Part shown: positions 15,934-24,875 of the stretch, piece after piece
Position numbering within the stretch: position 1 is the first letter of the stretch
Layout: every line of letters starts with the position of its first letter
Assembly: GCF_024397895.1 (NCBI RefSeq)
Contig: NZ_CP073346.1
Coordinates: 558,001-622,000, forward strand
Length of the DNA: 64,000 nucleotides
From: Pseudomonas benzenivorans
GTDB lineage: Bacteria > Pseudomonadota > Gammaproteobacteria > Pseudomonadales > Pseudomonadaceae
Direction: 5' to 3'
Program-made: the position numbers and the translations under genes
The notes under the pieces: generated by a model
What the model was told of the DNA's origin: nothing
Seen by the model: only the letters and a program-made list of their open reading frames with translations
Databases searched by the model: none

Positions 15934-16105
15934 GACGCACCCTTACTATTGGGCAGTTTATACAGCGTATCTTTGAACCAGGCAGCGGGTTCGATACCCT
16001 CCACTTTGGTGGTGGCCAGTAGGCTCTCTGGCCAAGCTGGCCGTGATCAAATATAAGTTATTTGGCTAGCAGTACAAGCCACTAGGCAAGGCGCCGAACG
16101 GGCTG

Positions 16106-17731
16106 CTAAGTAGTAAGCAAAGGCATTCGTGCCTGTAAGTGCGTAGATAGCCAGTCTGGGTCCATCTTTGGCACAGAGGACAGAAGCAACTCGGTATATG
16201 GAGGGTGCGGCGCTTCGAAAATTTCGTCTTTTGTTCCTTGCTCGACGACGCGTCCTTTGTGCATAACGACTACACGATCGGAAATTGCACGAACCGTTGA
16301 GATATCGTGTGTGATGAACAGATAGGACACTCCGAGCTTTTCCTGAAGTCGCATCAGAAGTTTCAGAATACCCTCTTGAACAATTTGGTCGAGCGCAGAG
16401 GTTACTTCATCGCAGATGATTAAGTCAGGCTCAGCCGCAAGCGCACGAGCAATGCAAACTCGTTGCTTTTGACCTCCGGAAAGTTCGCTTGGCAAACGAT
16501 CGGCAAGAGCTGGGTCTAGCTCAATCGAAGTCAATAACTCAGCTACACGCTTGGATTTTTCGCGCCCCTTGAGGCCTAAAAAAAACTCAAGAGGTCGACC
16601 GATTATTTCACCAATAGTCTGATATGGGTTTATCGCCGTGTCCGCAGACTGATAGATCATCTGTATTCGGCGCAGCTGCTCTTTGGTTCGTGACTTAAGC
16701 GATAAGGGCAAGGGCTCGCCATTGAATAGTACTTGGCCTTTAGTGGCGGGTAACAGCCCTGTGATGACGCGTGCGGTAGTAGATTTCCCCGATCCGGACT
16801 CGCCGACGACAGAGACAGTTGTGCCCCGTGGAACATCTATGGATACATTCTCCAAAACCTTCATGCCTTTACCGTAAGTGGCGTCGACATCGTTTATAGA
16901 TAATATTATGTCGTCGTTCACCCTAACCGGTTTTTCCAGCGCACGCACTGACCAGAGAGAACGAGTGTAATCTTCTTTAGGATTAGAGAGCATGGTGCGA
17001 GTCGGCGCCTCCTCAATCTCTTCCCCATAACGTAGTACCTTAATTCGGTCTGCCATTTGAGCGACCACGGCTAGATCATGGGTAATATAGATAGCCGCCG
17101 TATTGAACTCGGTAACTGCCTTACGCATAGTGGCTAACACTTCAACTTGAGTGGTTACGTCAAGCGCAGTTGTAGGTTCATCAAAGATGATCAGATCAGG
17201 GCGTGAGGTCATTGCCATCGCGGTCATGATCCGTTGCAGCTGTCCGCCTGAAACTTGGTGGGGAAAGCGATTGCCGATGGTTTCTGGGTTAGGAAGCTGG
17301 AAGGCGCGGTAGAGTTCGCGAGCATCTTGAGCTGCGATATCAAAAGGTGTATTGCCGGCCATCACCACACTTTCAATAGTCTGGTTTATAAGCCGATGAG
17401 CTGGATTAAACGAGGCGGCAGCAGATTGTGCTACATATGTAATCCGGTGCCCCCAAAGTGCACGCCGCGTCGCCTCGGATGCATTGCGTAGATCCATGCC
17501 GTCAAATTTTATGCTGCCTCCAGTGATGCGGCAGCCGGGTCTGACATACCCCATCGCAGCCAAACCAAGTGTGGACTTTCCTGCGCCTGATTCGCCAATT
17601 AGACCTAGAACCTCGCCGCGTCTTATAGTTAAGTCGACTCCCTTAAGAATCGGATGCCAGGCTCCATCACTGCACCCCTGAATCTTCAGCCCCGTAATCT
17701 CAAGCAATACTTTATTCGCTTCATTTTTCAT
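16106..17731 (-). CDS. Dipeptide/oligopeptide ABC transporter, fused double ATPase
   Basis: This 541-residue protein contains two complete ABC ATPase units. The first has Walker A GLIGESGAGKSTLG, VSGGQLQRIM and LIIFDEPTTALD; the second has VVGESGSGKSTTA, LSGGQKQRVCIA and LIICDEVTSALD. This corresponds to DppD and DppF joined in one chain, common in alpha- and gammaproteobacterial peptide importers. The ATG at 17,731 lies inside the end of the permease gene (11-bp overlap); a GTG at 17,743 is possible. It is the last gene of the binding protein-permease-permease-ATPase operon in the lower-GC block. Confidence 0.92.
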   Translation of the reverse strand: MKNEANKVLLEITGLKIQGCSDGAWHPILKGVDLTIRRGEVLGLIGESGAGKSTLGLAAMGYVRPGCRITGGSIKFDGMDLRNASEATRRALWGHRITYVAQSAAASFNPAHRLINQTIESVVMAGNTPFDIAAQDARELYRAFQLPNPETIGNRFPHQVSGGQLQRIMTAMAMTSRPDLIIFDEPTTALDVTTQVEVLATMRKAVTEFNTAAIYITHDLAVVAQMADRIKVLRYGEEIEEAPTRTMLSNPKEDYTRSLWSVRALEKPVRVNDDIILSINDVDATYGKGMKVLENVSIDVPRGTTVSVVGESGSGKSTTARVITGLLPATKGQVLFNGEPLPLSLKSRTKEQLRRIQMIYQSADTAINPYQTIGEIIGRPLEFFLGLKGREKSKRVAELLTSIELDPALADRLPSELSGGQKQRVCIARALAAEPDLIICDEVTSALDQIVQEGILKLLMRLQEKLGVSYLFITHDISTVRAISDRVVVMHKGRVVEQGTKDEIFEAPHPPYTELLLSSVPKMDPDWLSTHLQARMPLLTT

Positions 17732-18548
17732 CACGAAGTCCACTTGTTTTGTGCAGGAACCAATCGACGATCAGGTTGACCGATACAGTCAACAGTGCAA
17801 TGACACCTGCAGGCAACAACGGTGTTAACTCGCCGAACGTTATCATTGGTGCATATTCTCGAACCATTGACCCCCAGTCGGCGGTCGGCGGTTGGATGCC
17901 CAGTCCAAGAAAAGATAGTGCTGAAATAGTAAGAAATACGAAGCAGAACCGCAGGCCAAATTCTGCAATTAGCGGAGCCTTGATTGCGGGAAGAATCTCA
18001 CGATGCACCAGCCATGTCAGGCCTTCGCCACGCATGTGGGCAGCCTCGACATACTCCATCGCGACAACATTCATTGCGACTGCTCGCGTCAGACGGTATA
18101 CACGAGTGCTATCAAGTACCGCGATGATCAAAATCATACTGATCGCGCCAGCCCCAAAAATGGTAAGCAAGAGAAGCGCGAATAACAGCGCCGGTATCGA
18201 CATTAAGAGATCGACAACACGCGAAAACATCTGCTCAATTACGCCGCCAACGGTTGCCGCAATCAATCCCATAACCCCGCCCAAGAGGAAGGCCAGAGCG
18301 GTAGTTACGAGCGCGATGCCTACGGTATTACGTGCGCCATAAATCAGTCTACTGAATATGTCTCTGCCAAGATTGTCTGTGCCGAACCAAAAATCAGAAC
18401 CCCAGGGCGAGAATGAAGCGCCTACGATCTCAGTTTCACCGTAAGGTGCAAGGACAGGCGCAAGACATGCCACTGCGATATATAACGCTACAACTATCAT
18501 TCCGAACCAAGCGGTGGCTGGTGCCTCCTTTAAATCACGCAATTGCAT
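17721..18548 (-). CDS. DppC-like ABC transporter permease
   Basis: This 275-residue membrane protein has an N-terminal membrane segment, the typical FGTDNLGRDIFSRLIYGAR phrase of DppC/OppC proteins, and a later EAAHMRGEGLTWLVHREILP loop that corresponds to the EAA motif contacting the ATPase. It pairs with the DppB-like permease four bases upstream in the operon. The substrate class is peptides or similar polar compounds; the exact substrate is not visible from the permease. Confidence 0.92.
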   Translation of the reverse strand: MQLRDLKEAPATAWFGMIVVALYIAVACLAPVLAPYGETEIVGASFSPWGSDFWFGTDNLGRDIFSRLIYGARNTVGIALVTTALAFLLGGVMGLIAATVGGVIEQMFSRVVDLLMSIPALLFALLLLTIFGAGAISMILIIAVLDSTRVYRLTRAVAMNVVAMEYVEAAHMRGEGLTWLVHREILPAIKAPLIAEFGLRFCFVFLTISALSFLGLGIQPPTADWGSMVREYAPMITFGELTPLLPAGVIALLTVSVNLIVDWFLHKTSGLRDEK

Positions 18549-18551
18549 GGA

Positions 18552-19508
18552 CTATTTCCTATGCATAAGGCGTGGGTTTGTCGCGATAGACAAAACGTCA
18601 GCCGTAAGATTGAGAAGAATATAAACAGTCGCAAATATTAAGCAGCAGGCTTGCACCACTGTGATGTCACGCTTGGATACGCTATCCACCATTAATTGTC
18701 CGAGGCCTGGGTAGGCAAAGACGACCTCGACCAAAACTACGCCAGCCATCAAGTAAGCGGCATTTATCGCGATGACATTAATGATGGGGGCTAGTGCGTT
18801 CGGCAGGGCATGGTGCAGGATGATGCGAAATGCAGATACGCCTTTGAGTCTAGCCATCTCAATGTACGGTTGCGCCAGCAAATTGATTATCGAAGCACGT
18901 GTCATCCGCATCATATGTGCAGTCACTACAAGCACCAACGTGAGCATCGGCAGAAAGGTGCGATAAAGAAAGTCCCCGAGGCTGCCCCCGCCAGCCATAT
19001 TGGCCAGTGATGGAAACCATCCGGCCTTAACCGACAACAGCAACATCAGAATGTAGCCGATAAAGTATTCCGGGAATGATATTGCCGAAAGTGTGCTTAT
19101 GTTGATTGCTCGATCGAAAACCGAATTGCGGTAAAGCGCCGCAAGCAGGCCAAGGAATACGGCCATGGGGATTGAAATAGCTGCTGCATAGGCGGCAAGC
19201 GCAAGTGTGTTGAGAAATCTCTGGCCTATTAGTTCTGAGATTTCGCGACCGCTGGCCAGTGACTTGCCTAAGTCACCCTGAGCTGCATTGCCGAGCCATT
19301 CCAGATAGCGAGTGAGCGGCGGCAGGTTCATGCCCAACTCATCGCGTAATGCTGCAACAGTTTCGGGGGTGGCATTTTGGCCCAAAAGTTCTTGAGCGAT
19401 GTCACCTGGTAACAGCTCTACAGCCAGAAAGATCACAACCGTGATTGCGAATAGTGTAAGGAGGCCGAGTCCCATGCGTTGCAGAAACATGATTACAAGT
19501 GGATTCAT
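18552..19508 (-). CDS. DppB-like ABC transporter permease
   Basis: This 318-residue protein has the DppB pattern: MNPLVIMFLQRMGLGLLTLFAI as first membrane segment, LPGDIAQELLGQNATPE loop, LGKSLASGREISELIGQR, and an EAA-type loop ARLKGVSAFRIILHHALPNAL. The ATG at 19,508 is preferred because the open frame before it is an Ala/Pro-rich stretch produced by the GC-rich hairpin at 19,533-19,566. It forms the membrane channel together with the DppC-like protein. Confidence 0.92.
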   Translation of the reverse strand: MNPLVIMFLQRMGLGLLTLFAITVVIFLAVELLPGDIAQELLGQNATPETVAALRDELGMNLPPLTRYLEWLGNAAQGDLGKSLASGREISELIGQRFLNTLALAAYAAAISIPMAVFLGLLAALYRNSVFDRAINISTLSAISFPEYFIGYILMLLLSVKAGWFPSLANMAGGGSLGDFLYRTFLPMLTLVLVVTAHMMRMTRASIINLLAQPYIEMARLKGVSAFRIILHHALPNALAPIINVIAINAAYLMAGVVLVEVVFAYPGLGQLMVDSVSKRDITVVQACCLIFATVYILLNLTADVLSIATNPRLMHRK

Positions 19509-19532
19509 GCAAACCTTACCTTTCGGAGACTT

Positions 19533-19566
19533 CGGGGCGGCCGGTGCGGCCGGTGCGGCCGCCCCG
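19533..19566 (-). terminator. GC-rich hairpin between binding-protein and permease genes
   Basis: CGGGGCGGCC at 19,533-19,542 pairs perfectly with GGCCGCCCCG at 19,557-19,566. It lies between the stop of the binding-protein gene and the first permease gene. Such hairpins commonly let more binding protein than permease be made, by attenuation or by protecting the upstream message. It stands out as far more GC-rich than the rest of this block. Confidence 0.6.
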
Positions 19567-19584
19567 CAGGTAATGTGCAACTGA

Positions 19585-21189
19585 TCAGGCTAGCCAGACC
19601 CGTTCAATCGCTCGTCCGCCCATCATGCGATCGGCACCATCGGCAGCTGGGCCCTGGACGTTATCAGCGTATGCGTCCAGTTCCGTCGCAAATGCGAAGA
19701 TCGAATTACCTCCGTCCATGTGTACGATCTCCTGCATATCCCAGTACATCTGCTTGCGTTTAGCAAAGTCGGTCTCGACCTTCGCTGCAAGCATCAGTTG
19801 CTCAAATTTTTCGTGACACCAAAAGGCTTCGGCCCAAGGCGTTCCGCAGGCAAAAGCCACTTGGAACATCATCCCAGGGGTGGGTCGAGTGGTCCAATTT
19901 GAAATGCAATACGGCTTCTTCATCCAAACATTAGACCAGTAACCGTCGTTGGGTTCGCGTACAACATTGATGTTAATGCCGGCAGCTTTGCCTGCTTCTT
20001 TCATTAACACTGCTGTATCGACGGCGCCAGGATAAGCCGCGTCAGCGGTGCTTAAACTGATGTCAAGTTTTTCTAGCCCAGCCTCCTTAAGATGGAATCT
20101 AGCTTTGTCCGGATCATAGGTGCGCTGCTTTAGTTCCGAGTGGTGGAATGGGTCGACCGACGGAATAGGATGATCGTTCCCTAGGCTGGCATAACCCTGA
20201 AAGACGCGGTCAACGATCGCCTGGCGGTCGACGCCGTACTTGATCGCGAGGCGTACATTCTTGTCCGCAAATGTTGGCGTCCTTACATCCATGACCGACG
20301 TGGCATATCGCCCACCTTGGCCCTCAATCAATTGGAACTTACTGATGCTTTTCAGGCGGTCAACGATCTTGGTATCGACTCGGTCGATGATCATTACCTC
20401 ACCACTAATAAGAGCGTTTGTCCTAGCAATTGCATCAGCCAAGAAGAGTACTTCGACTTCATCCACCCAGCCGCGGTCAGCCTTCCAGTAGTTAGGATTT
20501 CTCCTGCCGCGGAAGCGGACGCCGGGCTCAAACTCTTCGACCATATATGCACCGGTACCGATCATCTTTCCCCAGTCGCGAAAATCTTCAGGCACTATCT
20601 GCAGGTGATAATCGCCTAGGATAACCGGCATGTCCGCATCGCCAGTTTCATGGGTGATGATTACGGAGTTGTCCTTCGCGGTGATCGACGTGACGCCCGC
20701 GAGAACCCCTTTGGCAATTGAAGTCGAAGACTCGCCTAGGTGACGGTTCAATGAATATACGACGTCTGCAGGGGTTAAGGGTTTTCCATTGTGGAACGTC
20801 ACACCTTGACGAATATTGAATACCCAGCGCTTAGCCCCGTCCGAACTCTCCCAGCTTGTTGCGAGCTCAGGAATAGGCGTGCGATCTGGACCGATCTCGA
20901 CAAGGTTGTTAGCAACCGCATGGCCGACCGTGCCAATGTAAATCTCATTATAGGTGGCTGGGTCTAGAGAATCGGTCGTACTGCCGCCACTGACTGCCAT
21001 CGTCAGCTTGCCGCCCTTAACAGCAGGCGTATATGTGCGGCCAGTCGAAGTCATCGAGCCAAACGCCGGCGCACTGCCGATTAATGACATTCCCCCGAGG
21101 GCTGCGACCGATGCTCCTCCTAATAGTCCAAGCGCGGACCGGCGGGTCATGCTGGCTACTCCGGTATTCGGTAGAATTATTTTGCTCAT
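19585..21189 (-). CDS. Periplasmic peptide-binding protein (SBP family 5)
   Basis: This 534-residue protein has a Tat-like signal (MTRRSALGLLGGASVAALGG) and a family 5 solute-binding body with PELATSWESSDGAKRWVFNIRQG, VTFHNGKPLTPADVVYSLNRH and RLAIKYGVDRQAIVDRVFQG, as in DppA. It should capture a peptide or peptide-like compound in the periplasm and pass it to the DppBC-like permeases. The ATG at 21,189 has a GAGGTAG ribosome site. It is the most upstream transporter gene and lies 51 bases after the racemase-like gene. Confidence 0.92.
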   Translation of the reverse strand: MSKIILPNTGVASMTRRSALGLLGGASVAALGGMSLIGSAPAFGSMTSTGRTYTPAVKGGKLTMAVSGGSTTDSLDPATYNEIYIGTVGHAVANNLVEIGPDRTPIPELATSWESSDGAKRWVFNIRQGVTFHNGKPLTPADVVYSLNRHLGESSTSIAKGVLAGVTSITAKDNSVIITHETGDADMPVILGDYHLQIVPEDFRDWGKMIGTGAYMVEEFEPGVRFRGRRNPNYWKADRGWVDEVEVLFLADAIARTNALISGEVMIIDRVDTKIVDRLKSISKFQLIEGQGGRYATSVMDVRTPTFADKNVRLAIKYGVDRQAIVDRVFQGYASLGNDHPIPSVDPFHHSELKQRTYDPDKARFHLKEAGLEKLDISLSTADAAYPGAVDTAVLMKEAGKAAGININVVREPNDGYWSNVWMKKPYCISNWTTRPTPGMMFQVAFACGTPWAEAFWCHEKFEQLMLAAKVETDFAKRKQMYWDMQEIVHMDGGNSIFAFATELDAYADNVQGPAADGADRMMGGRAIERVWLA

Positions 21190-21240
21190 TGTGCTACCTC
21201 GTCTAGATTAGGTGTCTTCGCCTAGCGCATCAGGGTTTAT

Positions 21241-22023
21241 TTATTCAGCCCTGGAGCGCGCAAGGCGGCCGGGGACATTTGCAGTTGGAAGATGAAGCTG
21301 TAGTAACAGCTCGTGGAAAAGGGCCTGATTGCTAGTTACGACCGGCAGGCCAGTTACTGTTTCAAGGGCCTCGATACACTCAACTGCGCGCATGTCTGTA
21401 CAACTTAAAACCAGCACGTCGGCACTGTTGTGATCGCCGGCAATAATCATTTCAATGATTCGATCCGGCGTAAGCTCACCCTGCTGCAGGCTTGTTAAAG
21501 GGGTGCTCGGGTAGGTCTGGGCTACTACCTCAAATCCCGCTTCTGTCAGGAAGTCCGACCCTCTCTGCGTCAGGGCGGCATCATAGGGCGTTACGAAGTG
21601 AACTCGCTTTGCACCAAGCCGATGCAGGCTGGCCAATATCGCTCCGGACGTCGTTATGGCCGGGCATCCGGCATCGAGGGACAGTTGATTAGCGAATGCG
21701 CTATCGCCTTCTGGCCCAAGCGAAAGCGTCGCAGAGGTACAGCCATAAATGACAAGATCTGGACCTGTTGCAGACAGCAACGTCAGGGCCTCTTCCAGCG
21801 ACGTGGATGCCATCGCTTTCATCTCGGACAACCCCGGTACCTCCTCGACCGGGTAACCGCCAATACGGGTTACATGAATTGACAGCTCCTGCGGAGCCAT
21901 CAGTGCCATGTCAGGCTCAAGATTAGTATTCGTGTAGGGCAGCAGCACCCCACATCTTGCCCGGGCACGACGGCTATTAGAAATTTTAGGGGCGTTACCT
22001 AGAGTCATTCGCATCGGTGCCAT
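21241..22023 (-). CDS. Maleate isomerase / Asp-Glu racemase superfamily enzyme
   Basis: This protein of about 260 residues has the family start RCGVLLPYTNTNLEPDMALMAP and two conserved cysteine sites, DLVIYGCTSATLSLG and DVLVLSCTDMRAVE, which act as the acid/base pair in maleate isomerases, arylmalonate decarboxylases and amino-acid racemases. The start is uncertain: the frame is open to 22,185, and ATG codons at 22,023, 22,014 and 22,008 all lie before the conserved region. It precedes the transporter genes on the same strand. It may racemise or isomerise a product of the imported compound; the substrate is unknown. Confidence 0.75.
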   Translation of the reverse strand: MAPMRMTLGNAPKISNSRRARARCGVLLPYTNTNLEPDMALMAPQELSIHVTRIGGYPVEEVPGLSEMKAMASTSLEEALTLLSATGPDLVIYGCTSATLSLGPEGDSAFANQLSLDAGCPAITTSGAILASLHRLGAKRVHFVTPYDAALTQRGSDFLTEAGFEVVAQTYPSTPLTSLQQGELTPDRIIEMIIAGDHNSADVLVLSCTDMRAVECIEALETVTGLPVVTSNQALFHELLLQLHLPTANVPGRLARSRAE

Positions 22024-22964
22024 CAGGATTATGCCATATTCAATGTTTGAGTCTTGCGGGAGGAACTCTAGGGGCTTTTGCGGGCACCCGAGTGTCGAAA
22101 CTCCTACGATTTTTATTCTATTCGGACTGGATGCTAGGCCCGAAAGAATGCTACACACAAACGAGTTTTTCTTTCGCTTGCACAAGTAAAATTTGTTGAA
22201 AAAATGCGCGTGTTGAGAGTGCCTACTAGAGGCGCCCTGATGTAGAGCTGGTTTCTCTGGAGGCGCCGGCCCTCGATGCTGCCAGAATATCTGGCGAGCG
22301 TGCTACCAGTAATTCGCTGGCGGCCGGCCAGCTGCCCTTGCCTCCCCACTGGCTAAGTGGTGTAGTCTACGTGAGGCGCCTGCCAGCCCGGTCGCATGTG
22401 TAGACTGGCTATTGGGGAGCGTTCAGCTTTGTCCTTAGGCCTGAAAAAGCATGCTTTGATAGCATTTGGGAGTCCCTAGAAATTGGCTGATCACGTTCTC
22501 GTGATATCCACAGTCAGGGGGCGGAATGGGTGGTACCCCGTCTCGCGTTGAGTTGGCGCTCAGCATTTTGGTAGATATTAGTATTTTTTGTACCCAATAG
22601 AGAATTGCTTGCGCAGCTAAGGATATTCTGAAAAAGCCCCCGAATCTGCGAAGCCACTGCTCTGTAACCCGCATGGTTGTGGGGCGAATTGCAGAGATTC
22701 GTATTCAGCCCATGCAGTATGCGACAGAAGGCAGTGGGTAATCGTTATTGCTGGAGGGGCGCTCAGCATAGCTAACAGCCCCTTGCACAAAGTCTGCGGC
22801 TCAGAGAGGGCTCAAGAGTGCCGAGTATGAGAGAAAGGAAAAGAGACTCTAAGCAGCTCTGGTCGCCCCCCGAAGTTTTTTGGTCAGAGTAAAATAAAGC
22901 GCGCAACCTGGGGCTTAATTGAACAGTTCATACGCACCTCTTCCATCTGAACAGAGAAGGTAGC
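22024..22964. other. 0.9-kb gap between divergent genes, no gene recognised
   Basis: This stretch separates the racemase/transporter operon (minus) from the LysR gene (plus) and probably holds both promoters. A small minus-strand frame at 22,435-22,674 (79 codons) has no family features and no ribosome site. Some of the DNA may be remnants of older insertions, as it has mixed composition and scattered stops. Confidence 0.5.
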
Positions 22965-23885
22965 ATGCCATCAACACGCGCTATCAAACTTCCAATGCTG
23001 ACCGCGCTTCCCGCTTTTGAGGCATCAGCCAATCTGGGTAGTTTTACAAAAGCGGCTGAATCGTTGAATCTTACTCAATCAGCGGTCAGCTTTCAGGTAA
23101 GAAAACTTGAAGCCGACTTGGGGGTGGCGCTGTTTATACGAAGTCAGCGATTACTGACTTTAACGCCCGAGGGGGTACGGTTTCTCAAGGCCGTGCAATC
23201 CTCCCTTGATATCCTGCGAGCTGAGTGCGAAGCACTGGCTGAAAAAGAGCGACGACCCCAGCTGGTACTCAGTGCCTCGTTCTCACTTAGCAGTCGCTGG
23301 TTGATTCCTCGTTTACCTAGCCTGCAAGCCCAGCTTACAGAAGTTGATTTGCGTCTTGATGCTAACGATAGGGCGGTTGACCTAGAGCATGAAGGTATAG
23401 ATATTGCCATCCGCTATTGCATCTGCCCGCCTAAAGATATCAAACATCAGCCGCTTTTTCAGGATCATATCTTTCCGGTCTGTTCGCCTCAATTAGACTT
23501 GAATTTGACGCTACAGCCGTCGTTAAACTGTCTTGCTGGCATTACGCTACTGCATGACAATATGACTGATTTCGGATGGCGCAATTGGTTGGCTTCAGTT
23601 GGAGTCGATTTGCCGAATGCGGACCGGGGCCCGCGCTTTAGTCACACTGCTGGAGCTATAGAAGCTGCAATTAGAGGGCAGGGAATGGCGCTCGGCAGGT
23701 TGGCACTTGTTGCCGAAGACCTAATTAGTGGTCGACTCATTCGCCCATTCGGCCAAGTGGCTGTGTCCGAGTACGCCTACTACGTTCTCTGGCCAGAAAA
23801 AACTCGCCAACCGGAGTTGACGAGAGTTGTTCGTGATTGGTTAAAGCGAGAAGCCGAAATTACCCACTCCGCCATCTTCGGATAA
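22965..23885 (+). CDS. LysR-family regulator, GcvA-like
   Basis: This 306-residue protein begins LPMLTALPAFEASANLGSFT and continues KAAESLNLTQSAVSFQVRKLE, the GcvA-type LysR HTH. The C-terminal ligand domain includes WRNWLASVGVD and AAIRGQGMALGRLALV, typical of the GcvA/AmpR group that senses amino acids or cell-wall peptides. It is divergent from the racemase/transporter operon and convergent with the dipeptidase/PhzF pair, so it is the likely regulator of this block. Its codons are AT-richer than in the ICE backbone. Confidence 0.88.
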   Translation: MPSTRAIKLPMLTALPAFEASANLGSFTKAAESLNLTQSAVSFQVRKLEADLGVALFIRSQRLLTLTPEGVRFLKAVQSSLDILRAECEALAEKERRPQLVLSASFSLSSRWLIPRLPSLQAQLTEVDLRLDANDRAVDLEHEGIDIAIRYCICPPKDIKHQPLFQDHIFPVCSPQLDLNLTLQPSLNCLAGITLLHDNMTDFGWRNWLASVGVDLPNADRGPRFSHTAGAIEAAIRGQGMALGRLALVAEDLISGRLIRPFGQVAVSEYAYYVLWPEKTRQPELTRVVRDWLKREAEITHSAIFG

Positions 23886-23906
23886 TCTTCGACTCGTGCC
23901 CTAACC

Positions 23907-24875
23907 CTACTTCCAGACAGCGCTCGCTACCCGTGCGAAGTTTTCCCCAAGTACACCTGCGATCTCGCCGTCAGTAAGGCCACGCGCCTGCATTCCCTTG
24001 ATCAGATCCGGAATGCAGGAGGGGCCCCCATGGCCAATATGCGGTGTGTCGTATTGCTGGCCCTGCGGCCAGAAGTCTGGTCGAGCCCGCAGGATCACGC
24101 TGAGATCTATTTCGGTGCCTGGCGTGGAGTCGAAGCCAAGGCCGACATGGGCTGGTCCTACCAAGTCAAACAGATAGAAAAGATGCCGCAGCATGGTTTC
24201 GGGGCTGATGTCATTGTTTCCAAGAAAAATGCCCAACCCATTCAATCCAATAACCCCGCCCTGTTGTGCGCAAGCCTTGATCTGAACATCATTGATGTTA
24301 CGCTGGTGGTTCAGAACAGCACCCGGATTAGAATGAGAAAACACTACCGGAGTCTGAGACTGCTCCATCAAGTCCATACTGGTACGGAAGCCCGCGTGGC
24401 TTGCATCCACGATTATCCCAAGTCGATTCATCTCCGCCAAAATGGACGAGCCATAAGCAGTCAGGCCAGTATCTTCATCATGGCATCCTCCAGCCGCGGC
24501 GTTACTCAGATTATAGGCAAATAGCATCTGACGAACGCCAAGAGCGTGATAGACCCCGACCATATTCACGTCGCCACCTAGCGCGTTAATACCCTCGAGA
24601 TCGAAGCTAACGGCCAGGCGGCCTGACTCCTTGGCGGCGCGAACCTCCGCCATCGTCCCCGCGAGAACATAGCGATCCTGCTGCGCCAGAATTCCGTGCC
24701 TGTATGCAGCAAGGGTTGCCAGTGTCTCATCCCGGGTCATCACATCGAAGCCGACGTTGATACTGACATAGTCCACATGATTGGCAGACCAATCCTCAAG
24801 GACCTTCAGGTCCAGAGTCGGCGAGGGAAAAATTCCTGCATGTGCGTCCCAGACTAAAGAAGCACTCTGAATCAA
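23907..24875 (-). CDS. Membrane-dipeptidase family (M19) enzyme with altered metal site
   Basis: This 322-residue protein fits the renal/membrane dipeptidase family. It has Glu in VSFDLEGINAL, His in IIVDASHAGFRTS and in VFSHSNPGA, and Asp in HVGLGFDSTPG. The usual first motif His-x-Asp is DAHAGIF, so the aspartate metal ligand is Gly. Family members hydrolyse dipeptides, often with a D- or dehydro-residue at the C-terminus. No signal peptide is visible, so it should act in the cytoplasm on what the transporter brings in. Its start overlaps the PhzF-like gene stop by 4 bases. Confidence 0.85.
   Translation of the reverse strand: MIQSASLVWDAHAGIFPSPTLDLKVLEDWSANHVDYVSINVGFDVMTRDETLATLAAYRHGILAQQDRYVLAGTMAEVRAAKESGRLAVSFDLEGINALGGDVNMVGVYHALGVRQMLFAYNLSNAAAGGCHDEDTGLTAYGSSILAEMNRLGIIVDASHAGFRTSMDLMEQSQTPVVFSHSNPGAVLNHQRNINDVQIKACAQQGGVIGLNGLGIFLGNNDISPETMLRHLFYLFDLVGPAHVGLGFDSTPGTEIDLSVILRARPDFWPQGQQYDTPHIGHGGPSCIPDLIKGMQARGLTDGEIAGVLGENFARVASAVWK

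Noticed and set aside
22435..22674. Small minus-strand frame in the gap before the LysR gene
   Set aside because: No family features and no ribosome site; at most a remnant.
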